Part shown: piece after piece, positions 1 through 5,694 of the stretch
Position numbering within the stretch: the stretch's first letter is position 1
How the letters are laid out: each line of letters starts with the position of its first letter
NCBI GenBank assembly: GCA_019419725.1
Contig: DXZL01000012.1
Span: 15,819 to 23,016 of the forward strand
DNA: 7,198 nt
Source: Veillonella sp.
Lineage (GTDB): Bacteria > Bacillota > Negativicutes > Veillonellales > Veillonellaceae
Direction of reading: 5' to 3'
Notes under the pieces: generated by a model
The model's database searches: none
Seen by the model: only the letters and a program-made list of their open reading frames with translations
What the model was told of the DNA's origin: nothing
Translations under genes and position numbers: made by a program

Positions 1-117
1 AATGAAATTGTTTATATTGAATATGGTAAAATAAAAGAAAAAGGTTCTTTCAACGAATTAATTGAGTTAAAGGGCGCCTTTTATAATCTATGGATTCGTC
101 AAAAAAGTGGGAGTTAG
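1..117 (+). CDS. ABC transporter ATP-binding protein, C-terminal fragment
   Basis: An open frame enters from the left edge and stops at the TAG at 115-117, giving 38 residues. They match the tail of an exporter-type ABC ATPase, the part after the H-loop: a short beta-strand pair (EIVYIEYGKIKEKGS), then the helix with N-E-L-I and G-A-F-Y-N-L-W, which corresponds to the family pattern 'I.v.d.G.i.e.Gth.eLl...G.Y..L'. The Walker A, signature and Walker B motifs would lie upstream, outside the window, so the subfamily and substrate cannot be told. Its stop is one base before the ATG of the methyltransferase gene, so the two are very likely co-transcribed. The call rests on a short tail and is therefore moderate. 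Confidence 0.62.
   Translation, partial: NEIVYIEYGKIKEKGSFNELIELKGAFYNLWIRQKSGS
109..113 (+). promoter_or_regulatory. Ribosome binding site that fixes the methyltransferase start
   Basis: GGGAG lies five bases before the ATG at 119, a normal Shine-Dalgarno spacing. A longer reading from the GTG at 107 would place this site inside the gene and leave that GTG without its own site, so ATG 119 is preferred. Confidence 0.7.
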
Positions 118-118
118 T

Positions 119-913
119 ATGGAATTTATCCAATCTAAAGACAATAAAACTATAAAGCATATAGTTTCTCTAGGACAACGCAAAAATCGTAGTAAATATG
201 GTGAATACATTGTAGAAGGGATTCGTTCCATTCGCGATATTTCAACTATGGGGGTAATAAAAGCAATTGTTATACGCGAATCTAAATATAAAGATAAAAA
301 TATAGAAGCATTATATTCGTTAGAGTCGATGCAATCGATACCTACTTATATTGCTCAAGATCCAGTATTTGATAAGATTGATAATACCGTAAATGGACAA
401 GGTATCGTTGCTATAGTATCTAAACCTAAACATAGTATGGAATCAATGTCTATTGAAGATGGCGTATATATTACATTAGATGGTGTACAAGACCCTGGTA
501 ACCTAGGTACGATTATACGTACTGCTGTAGCAGCAGGTGTGAAGGGCATATTCTTGATGAAAGGTACAGTAGATCCTTTTAATGATAAGACGGTACGTAG
601 CACAATGAGTGCGTTACATAAAATACCAGTCTATGAAGATGTGACATTATCTATACTCAATGATCTGATTGCGGAATCTAATATGTCTACCTATGTAACT
701 GCCTTAGAAAACTCAAAACCATATCATATGATTACATACGATAAACGATGTATGTTGATTTTAGGTAATGAAGGGAATGGGGTAACACCTGAGGTTATGA
801 ATCTATGTAAGCATCGAATCATGATCCCCATGTATGGTGACATTGAATCGTTAAATGTGAGTGTAGCAGCGGCTCTATGTATGTATAAAGCTCAAGAGCA
901 ATTGATGTCATAA
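119..913 (+). CDS. TrmH/SpoU-family RNA 2'-O-ribose methyltransferase (probably 23S rRNA)
   Basis: The 264-residue product has both parts of a SpoU (SPOUT) methyltransferase. Residues about 5-100 resemble the N-terminal SpoU substrate-binding domain, with the typical K-Y-G-E-Y-I-V-E-G stretch near residues 26-34. Residues about 115-262 form the trefoil-knot catalytic domain with its three motifs: motif 1 DPGNLGTIIRTA (125-136, conserved Asn128 and Arg134), motif 2 ILGNEGNGV (214-222, Glu218) and motif 3 IPMYGDIESLNVSVAAA (236-252, Ser244, Asn246, Ser248). The family transfers methyl from S-adenosylmethionine to a ribose 2'-OH in rRNA or tRNA. The two-domain layout and length fit the RlmB/YsgA/TsnR-like branch, but the exact nucleotide cannot be assigned. 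The gene follows the ABC ATPase by one base and is closed off by the terminator at 970-1004. Confidence 0.93.
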   Translation: MEFIQSKDNKTIKHIVSLGQRKNRSKYGEYIVEGIRSIRDISTMGVIKAIVIRESKYKDKNIEALYSLESMQSIPTYIAQDPVFDKIDNTVNGQGIVAIVSKPKHSMESMSIEDGVYITLDGVQDPGNLGTIIRTAVAAGVKGIFLMKGTVDPFNDKTVRSTMSALHKIPVYEDVTLSILNDLIAESNMSTYVTALENSKPYHMITYDKRCMLILGNEGNGVTPEVMNLCKHRIMIPMYGDIESLNVSVAAALCMYKAQEQLMS

Positions 914-916
914 TTA

Positions 917-944
917 AAATACTTGAGAATCAAATCAAGTATTT
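917..944 (+). repeat. Perfect AT-rich inverted repeat after the methyltransferase gene
   Basis: AAATACTTGA (917-926) and TCAAGTATTT (935-944) are exact reverse complements around an 8-base loop. The stem has only two G-C pairs and no T-run follows directly (ATGATAAAAATTT), so it is a poor intrinsic terminator on its own. It may protect the 3' end of the transcript or act as an accessory to the stronger terminator 26 bases downstream. Confidence 0.6.
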
Positions 945-969
945 ATGATAAAAATTTATAAGTATATCG

Positions 970-1004
970 AAAGTCCTCTACTAGTATACAAGTAGGGGGC
1001 TTTT
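970..1004 (+). terminator. Rho-independent terminator of the ABC/methyltransferase unit
   Basis: AAAGTCCTCTACT (970-982) pairs with AGTAGGGGGCTTT (991-1003) across an 8-base loop: 13 pairs including two G-U wobbles, with a GC-rich core. The 3' arm runs into TTTTGT. An A-run on the 5' side opposite the T-run is typical of intrinsic terminators. It sits 57 bases after the methyltransferase stop. Confidence 0.82.
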
Positions 1005-1007
1005 GTA

Positions 1008-1037
1008 TTGATTTTATAGTTCTGTATTTGGTACAAT
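1008..1037 (+). promoter_or_regulatory. Candidate sigma-A/sigma-70 promoter with extended -10
   Basis: TTGATT (1008-1013) resembles a -35 box (4 of 6 to TTGACA). After an 18-base spacer comes TACAAT (1032-1037; 5 of 6 to TATAAT), preceded by TGG, which makes an extended -10. The expected transcription start is near 1044. It is the best promoter I see for the long gene string starting at 1099. The match was made by eye and is not proof of activity. Confidence 0.55.
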
Positions 1038-1053
1038 AACATATATCCTTTGT

Positions 1054-1079
1054 GGGAGAACAAAGTTCTCCCCTTTTTT
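1054..1079 (+). terminator. Intrinsic terminator in the leader of the deacetylase operon (possible attenuator)
   Basis: GGGAGAAC (1054-1061), loop AAA, GTTCTCCC (1065-1072) is a perfect 8-bp, GC-rich stem. It is followed by C and six T residues (1074-1079), a textbook intrinsic terminator. It begins only about 10 bases after the inferred transcription start and ends 19 bases before the ATG at 1099. It could be a second back-stop for the upstream unit or a conditional attenuator for the downstream one. Confidence 0.8.
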
Positions 1080-1086
1080 AATGAAA

Positions 1087-1090
1087 AGGA
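1087..1090 (+). promoter_or_regulatory. Ribosome binding site that fixes the deacetylase start
   Basis: AGGA lies eight bases before the ATG at 1099. The in-frame ATG at 1081 directly abuts the terminator T-run and has no binding site. It would also add six basic residues (MKRKKT) before the family's usual start, in which the N-A-D-D-F-G motif comes within the first dozen residues. Confidence 0.7.
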
Positions 1091-1098
1091 AGAAAACT

Positions 1099-1953
1099 AT
1101 GTCCAAATTAATAGTAAATGCCGACGATTTTGGTCTTCATAGTGCAGTTAATGCTGCAGTCATTGATGGCCACCGTACAGGTATCATTACGAGCACCTCT
1201 CTATTAGCGGGAGGCGAAGCTTTTACAGAAGCCGTAAGTATGGCAAAAAATAACCCTAAGTTGGGCATTGGTGTTCATATCGCCTTAGTAGGTGGGCTAA
1301 AACCGGTATGTAATCCATCTGAAGTACCATCTCTGCTTACATCCGAAGGCGTCTTTCCAGAAACATATATCGATTTTATGAAACGAATTTATACTGGAAA
1401 GATTAACTATAGTGAGTTGCGCAAAGAAATTCACGCTCAAATGGAACGAATCATGGAGTCTGGTTTGCACGTAACGCATATTGATGGTCATCAACATATG
1501 CATGTATTACCAACGGTACTACCAATCGTTATTGAGCAAGCGAAACACTATGGTATTAATGCAATACGCATTCCTGATGAATCCTCTTTATTTGTCAATT
1601 ATATGTACTCGCCAGTGCGATTACTAGGCAAGGTCGGTTTGTCTACTGTAGCGGCAAAGGCAAGACATACAGTGCGGGATAATGGTATGTATTCCACACA
1701 ATATTTTTGGGGGATGGTAAACGGGGGACACATTAACCAGAAAACGTTAATGGGTATATTAAAATCCGTATCTAAAAAATCAGGTACTCATGAATTGATG
1801 ATTCATCCAGGTTTAAATAATACGATTTTGGGAAATCAATATAAATGGGGCTATCATTGGGAGGATGAATTACAAGCTGTTTGTTCTAACCATACGCGTT
1901 TATATATTAGACAACATAATATTGAGCTAATTAATTATGGAGACTTGATATGA
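1099..1953 (+). CDS. ChbG/HpnK (YdjC) family carbohydrate deacetylase
   Basis: The 284-residue protein is of the usual length for the family and has its metal-site motifs: NADDFG at 7-12 (Asp9, Asp10), GVHIALVGG at 58-66 (His60), HIDGHQHMH at 127-135 (His131, His135) and MIHPG at 234-238 (His236). Known members remove an N-acetyl group from amino sugars: ChbG from chitooligosaccharides, HpnK from N-acetylglucosaminyl hopanoid. The substrate here is not readable. There is no signal peptide, so it should act in the cytoplasm. The ATG of the next gene overlaps its TGA (ATGA, 1950-1953), which implies translational coupling to the flippase-like membrane protein. That partner favours a lipid-linked or envelope glycan over dietary chitin sugars, although this is inference. 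No hopanoid or chitobiose genes are in the window. Confidence 0.9.
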   Translation: MSKLIVNADDFGLHSAVNAAVIDGHRTGIITSTSLLAGGEAFTEAVSMAKNNPKLGIGVHIALVGGLKPVCNPSEVPSLLTSEGVFPETYIDFMKRIYTGKINYSELRKEIHAQMERIMESGLHVTHIDGHQHMHVLPTVLPIVIEQAKHYGINAIRIPDESSLFVNYMYSPVRLLGKVGLSTVAAKARHTVRDNGMYSTQYFWGMVNGGHINQKTLMGILKSVSKKSGTHELMIHPGLNNTILGNQYKWGYHWEDELQAVCSNHTRLYIRQHNIELINYGDLI

Positions 1954-2942
1954 GTAAAATGATGAAGAGAGGCATTTTTATGTTTCTCTTACTATTGGCT
2001 GTGTCAATTGGTATCATTTACTACACTATTGATTTAGATGCATTAAAAACAATTTCATCATTTAATAGTATTTCTTTATTATTAGCTTTGATAGCTTTAG
2101 CAGCAGGTATGTACTTTGATGGCCTACGGTTACAAAGACTTGTAAAAATCGGTGGGTACAAGCTATCCATAAAGGCGGTACTTCGCGTAATTTTTAGTAA
2201 TTATTTTATGGCCATGTTGACACCAGGTGCCAGTGGAGGTGCTGTAGCGCAAGTTCTAGTATTGAAAAGTTATGGTGTACCAATATCTAAAGGCACGCCA
2301 ATCGTTTTAATACGCACCGTATTTTCTATTATGTTCTTGGTCATCATGTTACCTTTAGTATTTTTACGTGATGCCATTGAAATTCCTTATATCTCACGAG
2401 ATATGCTATTAATTTTCGCTGTATTAGCTGTTATTGCCACGCTTTTAGGTACATATATCTTGCAGACTAAATATATGCGTCAATTTGTATATAATTTAGC
2501 GCAACGTTTTAAAGCACATAAAACAAGAGATTGGCTCTCTAAATTAGAAACCTTGAATCAAGGTTTAGGATTACTATATAAACAACCGATTCAATCCTTT
2601 ATTGTATTTATTGAGTCTGGATTGAGTTTATTAAGCTTATACTGTATTGCACCTGCATTGATGTATGCTTTCACACCAGATATTCCTATCATTGATATAT
2701 TAGATCGAATGATTCTATTAAATTTAATTTTATATTTCGCACCAACACCAGGGGGAACAGGGATTGCAGAAGGACTATTTGTAGTATTGTTTAGTACCTT
2801 TGTACCTAATGGAACTGTTGGTATTGTAGCTGTAGCATGGCGAGTTATGGCAGAATATTTGCCATTTTTTATCGGTATGTATGCAGTATTAACATTATAT
2901 GGGCGTCAATTTGTGGCCCAAGAAACTTCAAAAGAACAATAA
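1950..2942 (+). CDS. Flippase-like membrane protein (LPG synthase TM-domain / YbhN family)
   Basis: The 330-residue product is almost entirely membrane helices (roughly 8-26, 40-57, 78-98, 117-139, 151-171, 214-240, 252-266, 270-287 and 290-317). It carries the two signature stretches of the lysylphosphatidylglycerol-synthase transmembrane (UPF0104/YbhN, TIGR00374-like) family: TPGASGGAVAQVLVLKSYG at 91-109 and FAPTPGGTGIAEG at 263-275. In MprF this domain flips a lipid across the cytoplasmic membrane. Stand-alone members such as this one lack the aminoacyl-transferase domain and are mostly uncharacterised, so it is not itself a lysyl-PG synthase. The start is ATG 1950, with GGAG at 1939-1942 seven bases upstream inside the deacetylase gene. 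The 4-bp overlap with that gene suggests both handle the same lipid-linked sugar. Confidence 0.87.
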   Translation: MSKMMKRGIFMFLLLLAVSIGIIYYTIDLDALKTISSFNSISLLLALIALAAGMYFDGLRLQRLVKIGGYKLSIKAVLRVIFSNYFMAMLTPGASGGAVAQVLVLKSYGVPISKGTPIVLIRTVFSIMFLVIMLPLVFLRDAIEIPYISRDMLLIFAVLAVIATLLGTYILQTKYMRQFVYNLAQRFKAHKTRDWLSKLETLNQGLGLLYKQPIQSFIVFIESGLSLLSLYCIAPALMYAFTPDIPIIDILDRMILLNLILYFAPTPGGTGIAEGLFVVLFSTFVPNGTVGIVAVAWRVMAEYLPFFIGMYAVLTLYGRQFVAQETSKEQ

Positions 2943-2947
2943 GGGAG
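2943..2947 (+). promoter_or_regulatory. Ribosome binding site that fixes the ACT-protein start
   Basis: GGGAG lies ten bases before ATG 2958 but only one base before the alternative GTG 2949, which is too close. The ATG reading also gives the family's usual beginning (M-T-K-P-K-K-D-K-F-Y-L-V). Confidence 0.68.
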
Positions 2948-2957
2948 TGTGTGTTCT

Positions 2958-3407
2958 ATGACTAAACCAAAAAAAGATAAGTTTTATCTGGTGCAAGAAG
3001 ATATTTTACCAGAAGCGATAAAAAAGACGATCAAGGTAAAAGAGATTTTGAAGCTAGGTGAAGTTAAAACGATTAATGAAGCAGTTGAAAAAATGGATTT
3101 GAGTCGTTCTGCATATTACAAGTACAAAGATTATGTATTCCCATTTTTTGAAATTGCCCAAGGTAAAATCGTTAGTATTTATGTTTCCATGTCTAATGAA
3201 TCTGGCATGCTATCTAGTGTTTTAAAAGCCATTGCAGAACGGAATGGTAGTATTTTGACAATCAATCAAGATATTCCTTTACAGGGTATTGCAAACAGTA
3301 GCATTTCCTTTGAAACGAAAGATTTACAAGGATCATTAGAAGATTTATTATTAGATATTCGCTCTATGAAGGGCATTATTAAGGTAGAAATTTTAGGCCA
3401 AGCATAG
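2958..3407 (+). CDS. UPF0735-family ACT-domain protein (PheB-like), probable amino-acid-responsive regulator
   Basis: The 149-residue protein has the two-part layout of the UPF0735 family, whose Bacillus member is named PheB. The N-terminus (about 8-62) has the hallmark run KFYLVQEDILPEAI, then GEVKTINEAVEKMDLSRSAY and KYKDYVFPF, which reads as a small helix-turn-helix-like region. A C-terminal ACT domain (about 71-147) starts at KIVSIYVSMSNESGML. ACT domains bind amino acids, often threonine, isoleucine or phenylalanine. No catalytic residues are present, so an allosteric or regulatory role is most likely. It lies 15 bases after the flippase-like gene and 24 bases before hom. The ligand is therefore plausibly threonine or a related amino acid, but that is inferred only from position. 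Despite the family name, no chorismate mutase or prephenate dehydratase gene is nearby. Confidence 0.87.
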   Translation: MTKPKKDKFYLVQEDILPEAIKKTIKVKEILKLGEVKTINEAVEKMDLSRSAYYKYKDYVFPFFEIAQGKIVSIYVSMSNESGMLSSVLKAIAERNGSILTINQDIPLQGIANSSISFETKDLQGSLEDLLLDIRSMKGIIKVEILGQA

Positions 3408-3431
3408 GCTATTGAAGAGAGTAGGACAATT

Positions 3432-4721
3432 ATGACCACTATAAAAATTGCATTATTAGGTTTTGGTACTGTTGCACAAGGTACATTTAATTTGTTGCAA
3501 GATAATGCTGAGTTAATTAGAAATCGTACAGGTGTTAATGTAGAAATTTCTAAAATCTTTGTGCGTAATCCTGATAAATATAGCCATATTACATTGCCTG
3601 AAACAGCTCAATATGTAACTGATATTGATGAAGTATTAAAAGATGATTCCATTCAAATGGTTGTGGAATTAATGGGTGGTACAACCTTTGCTAAAGACTG
3701 TGTAGAAGGCGCTTTAAAGGCCAAGAAAAATGTAGTAACAGCGAATAAAGATTTATTAGCAGAATCTGGCCCATACCTATTAGATTTAGCTAGCAAAAAT
3801 GGAGTGGATTTGCGCTTTGAAGCATCTGTATTAGGTGGTATTCCTATCATCCGTACATTATATGAATCCTTAGCGGGCAATCGTATTACTGAGATCATCG
3901 GTATTATGAATGGTACGACAAACTTCATTTTAACAAAAATGTCTGAAGAAGGTTTAAGCTATCAAGACGTACTAAAGGAAGCGCAAGATCTTGGTTATGC
4001 TGAGGCCGATCCTACAGCAGACGTTGAAGGTCTAGATGCGGCTCGTAAACTTGCTATTCTTGCATCTATTAGTTTCAATCGTCGCATCTTCTTTGAAGAT
4101 GTATCTGTAGAAGGTATTACGAGCATAGATACAGAAGACATCAAATTCGGTAAAGAATTTGGCTACAATATTAAATTATTAGGCATTGCTAAGGAAACTA
4201 GCCAAGGTTTATCTTTAAATGTATACCCTGCATTTATTCCTACAACACATCCTTTAGCATCCGTTCGTGGCTCTTATAATGCTATTTATGTTAAAGGTAA
4301 TGGTATCGATGATGTAATGTTATATGGTCGCGGTGCTGGTAGCTTGCCTACAGGTAGCTCTGTAGTATCCGATATTATGGAAGTAGCAAAAAATGTTTCG
4401 TACAATGAAACAGGTCGTTTGAAACCATTCTATTACGATCAAAAGAACATTTACTCTCCTGGCAAGATTCAATCTAGCTATTACTTGCGTTTAGAAGTAG
4501 ATAATAAAACAGGTGTATTAGCAAAAATTTCTGCAAAATTAGCAGAACAAAAGATTTCTGTGTTATCCATTGTTCAACGCAATATGGATCCAGAAACTGC
4601 GGTTCTTGCAATTGTTACGTCCAAATGTCCTAGATCTTATATTTTAAATCTTATTGATTCCTTTAACAGCTTGCGTTCCGTTAAGTCTGTTAATAGTGTC
4701 ATTCGTATTATGGAAGCTTAA
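3432..4721 (+). CDS. hom: Homoserine dehydrogenase with C-terminal ACT domain
   Basis: The enzyme reduces L-aspartate 4-semialdehyde to L-homoserine with NAD(P)H in the cytoplasm, at the branch to threonine and methionine. The 429 residues match the single-function Firmicute type. The Rossmann glycine motif is GFGTVAQG (10-17), the VTANKDLLA stretch holds Lys106, and GIMNGTTNFIL (157-167) is the family signature. In GYAEADPTADVEGLDAARK, Glu191, Asp197, Asp202 and Lys206 keep the spacing of the homoserine-binding and catalytic residues in the yeast enzyme. An ACT domain fills about 350-427, so feedback control by threonine is likely. No aspartokinase domain is fused. ATG 3432 is preceded by AGGA at 3423-3426. 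The gene ends 3 bases before thrB, so the two form a threonine-branch unit. Confidence 0.97.
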   Translation: MTTIKIALLGFGTVAQGTFNLLQDNAELIRNRTGVNVEISKIFVRNPDKYSHITLPETAQYVTDIDEVLKDDSIQMVVELMGGTTFAKDCVEGALKAKKNVVTANKDLLAESGPYLLDLASKNGVDLRFEASVLGGIPIIRTLYESLAGNRITEIIGIMNGTTNFILTKMSEEGLSYQDVLKEAQDLGYAEADPTADVEGLDAARKLAILASISFNRRIFFEDVSVEGITSIDTEDIKFGKEFGYNIKLLGIAKETSQGLSLNVYPAFIPTTHPLASVRGSYNAIYVKGNGIDDVMLYGRGAGSLPTGSSVVSDIMEVAKNVSYNETGRLKPFYYDQKNIYSPGKIQSSYYLRLEVDNKTGVLAKISAKLAEQKISVLSIVQRNMDPETAVLAIVTSKCPRSYILNLIDSFNSLRSVKSVNSVIRIMEA

Positions 4722-4724
4722 ACT

Positions 4725-5639
4725 ATGAATACCATTCGCGTACAAGTGCCCGCTACTAGTGCCAACTGTGGGCCAGGTTTTGATTGCCTAGGATTAGCGT
4801 TAAATCTTTACAATATCTTTAGCTTTACACCAGATTCAAATGCTACTGAATATACATATACCTTTGAAGGTTTCGGTGCCGATATTCTTCGCGCTGAAGA
4901 CCCTAAAAAGAACCTTATTGGATTTGCTATGGATCAAGTTTTTGCTACTGCTCAAGAGCCGATTCAATACGGACATATTACGTCTGAAACCTTAATTCCA
5001 CCTTCTCGTGGACTCGGCAGTAGTAGTACAGCCATCGTAGGTGGACTTTTACTAGCTAATGCACTAGTTAAACACCCTCTTACAAAAGAAGAACTATTGG
5101 TTATTGCAAACCGTATGGAAGGTCATCCAGACAATGTAGCACCTGCTATTTTTGGTAACTTATGCTGTGCTACTGGTTTAAAAACAAAGGTATTAAATAC
5201 AGTCATCTCTGTTCCATCGGAATTACATTTTGCTGTTGTGGTACCGGAGGTTATGGTATCCACAGAATATGCACGTTCTGTTTTACCTAATCATGTACCA
5301 TTTAAAGAGGCTGTCCAAAATGTGAGCCATGCATCTTTATTTGTAACAAGTTTAATTACACATCAATTAAGTAATTTATCTGTTGCATTAGATGATAATT
5401 TGCATGTGCCATACCGTAAAACATTGATTCCTTATTGTGATGCAGCCTTTGAAGCTGCTAAAGCAGCTGGAGCATATGGTGCTACTATTAGTGGATCTGG
5501 CTCTACTTTGATTGCTTATGTCGATAAAGCACATGTACAAGCTGTAGCAGAAGCTATGGGTACTGTATTTACGTCTAATGGAATTGAAAATAAAACATAC
5601 TGTTTAGAAGCCGATAGTATAGGAGCGTCAATTATATAG
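4725..5639 (+). CDS. thrB: Homoserine kinase (GHMP family)
   Basis: This cytoplasmic enzyme phosphorylates L-homoserine with ATP to O-phospho-L-homoserine, the substrate of threonine synthase. The 304-residue product has the GHMP-kinase layout: N-terminal VQVPATSANCGPGFDCLGLA (7-26), the ATP-binding loop PPSRGLGSSST (92-102), MEGHPDNVAPAI (131-142), and the C-terminal glycine motif ATISGSGST (253-261). In most family members that last motif reads S-G-x-G-P-[ST], so Ser260 replaces the usual proline. Its ribosome binding site, GGAAG at 4712-4716, lies within the last codons of hom, giving tight coupling. No thrC follows; the next gene, htpX, has its own promoter and no obvious terminator lies between, so some read-through is possible. 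Confidence 0.96.
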   Translation: MNTIRVQVPATSANCGPGFDCLGLALNLYNIFSFTPDSNATEYTYTFEGFGADILRAEDPKKNLIGFAMDQVFATAQEPIQYGHITSETLIPPSRGLGSSSTAIVGGLLLANALVKHPLTKEELLVIANRMEGHPDNVAPAIFGNLCCATGLKTKVLNTVISVPSELHFAVVVPEVMVSTEYARSVLPNHVPFKEAVQNVSHASLFVTSLITHQLSNLSVALDDNLHVPYRKTLIPYCDAAFEAAKAAGAYGATISGSGSTLIAYVDKAHVQAVAEAMGTVFTSNGIENKTYCLEADSIGASII

Positions 5640-5643
5640 TTTG

Positions 5644-5652
5644 TGGTATAAT
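5644..5652 (+). promoter_or_regulatory. Extended -10 promoter for htpX
   Basis: TGGTATAAT is a perfect TGn plus TATAAT extended -10 element, just after the thrB stop codon. The expected start is near 5659. The best -35 match (GCGTCA at 5625-5630, 16-base spacer) is poor, as is common when the extended -10 is strong. It should drive htpX and probably ndk. Confidence 0.68.
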
Positions 5653-5684
5653 TATAGTGTTAGGCATAGTCCATAACTATAATT
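5650..5684 (+). promoter_or_regulatory. Inverted repeat over the htpX -10 box and start (candidate operator)
   Basis: AATTATAGT (5650-5658) and ACTATAATT (5676-5684) are exact reverse complements 17 bases apart. With small bulges the symmetry continues inward: GTTA (5659-5662) with TAAC (5674-5677), and GG (5663-5664) with CC (5671-5672). The left arm covers the last half of the TATAAT box and the right arm abuts the ribosome binding site. Because transcription should start around 5659, the left arm is largely untranscribed, so a protein-binding DNA site fits better than an RNA hairpin. It does not resemble the HrcA (CIRCE) or CtsR sites. Confidence 0.45.
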
Positions 5685-5689
5685 GGAGG
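5685..5689 (+). promoter_or_regulatory. htpX: Ribosome binding site that fixes the htpX start
   Basis: GGAGG lies five bases before ATG 5695. A longer reading from TTG 5683 would overlap this site and add only M-E-E-T before the natural membrane-protein start, so it is rejected. Confidence 0.8.
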
Positions 5690-5694
5690 AAACT

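Noticed and set aside
355..603. Minus-strand open frame of 82 codons inside the methyltransferase gene
   Set aside because: It lies opposite the conserved SpoU motif 1 region, shows no ribosome binding site or recognisable domain, and is explained as a shadow of the real gene.
1297..1503. Minus-strand open frame of 68 codons inside the deacetylase gene
   Set aside because: It is opposite the HIDGHQHMH region of a well-supported gene and has no family resemblance.
2760..2957. Internal promoter for the ACT protein, hom and thrB (for example TTGCCA near 2860)
   Set aside because: I found no -10 box at proper spacing that stands out from the AT-rich coding background.
3408..3431. Threonine attenuator, T-box or riboswitch in front of hom
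   Set aside because: The gap is only 24 bases and holds just a ribosome binding site; no T-box motif or terminator is present.
3653..3928. Minus-strand open frame of 91 codons inside hom
   Set aside because: It mirrors the conserved catalytic region of homoserine dehydrogenase and has no independent support.
5640..5694. Terminator at the end of thrB
   Set aside because: The dyad here overlaps a consensus -10 box, is AT-rich in its outer stem and is followed by GGAGGAAAC rather than a T-run.
5640..5694. CIRCE (HrcA) or CtsR heat-shock operator at htpX
   Set aside because: The inverted repeat arms (AATTATAGT/ACTATAATT) do not match TTAGCACTC or the CtsR direct repeat.
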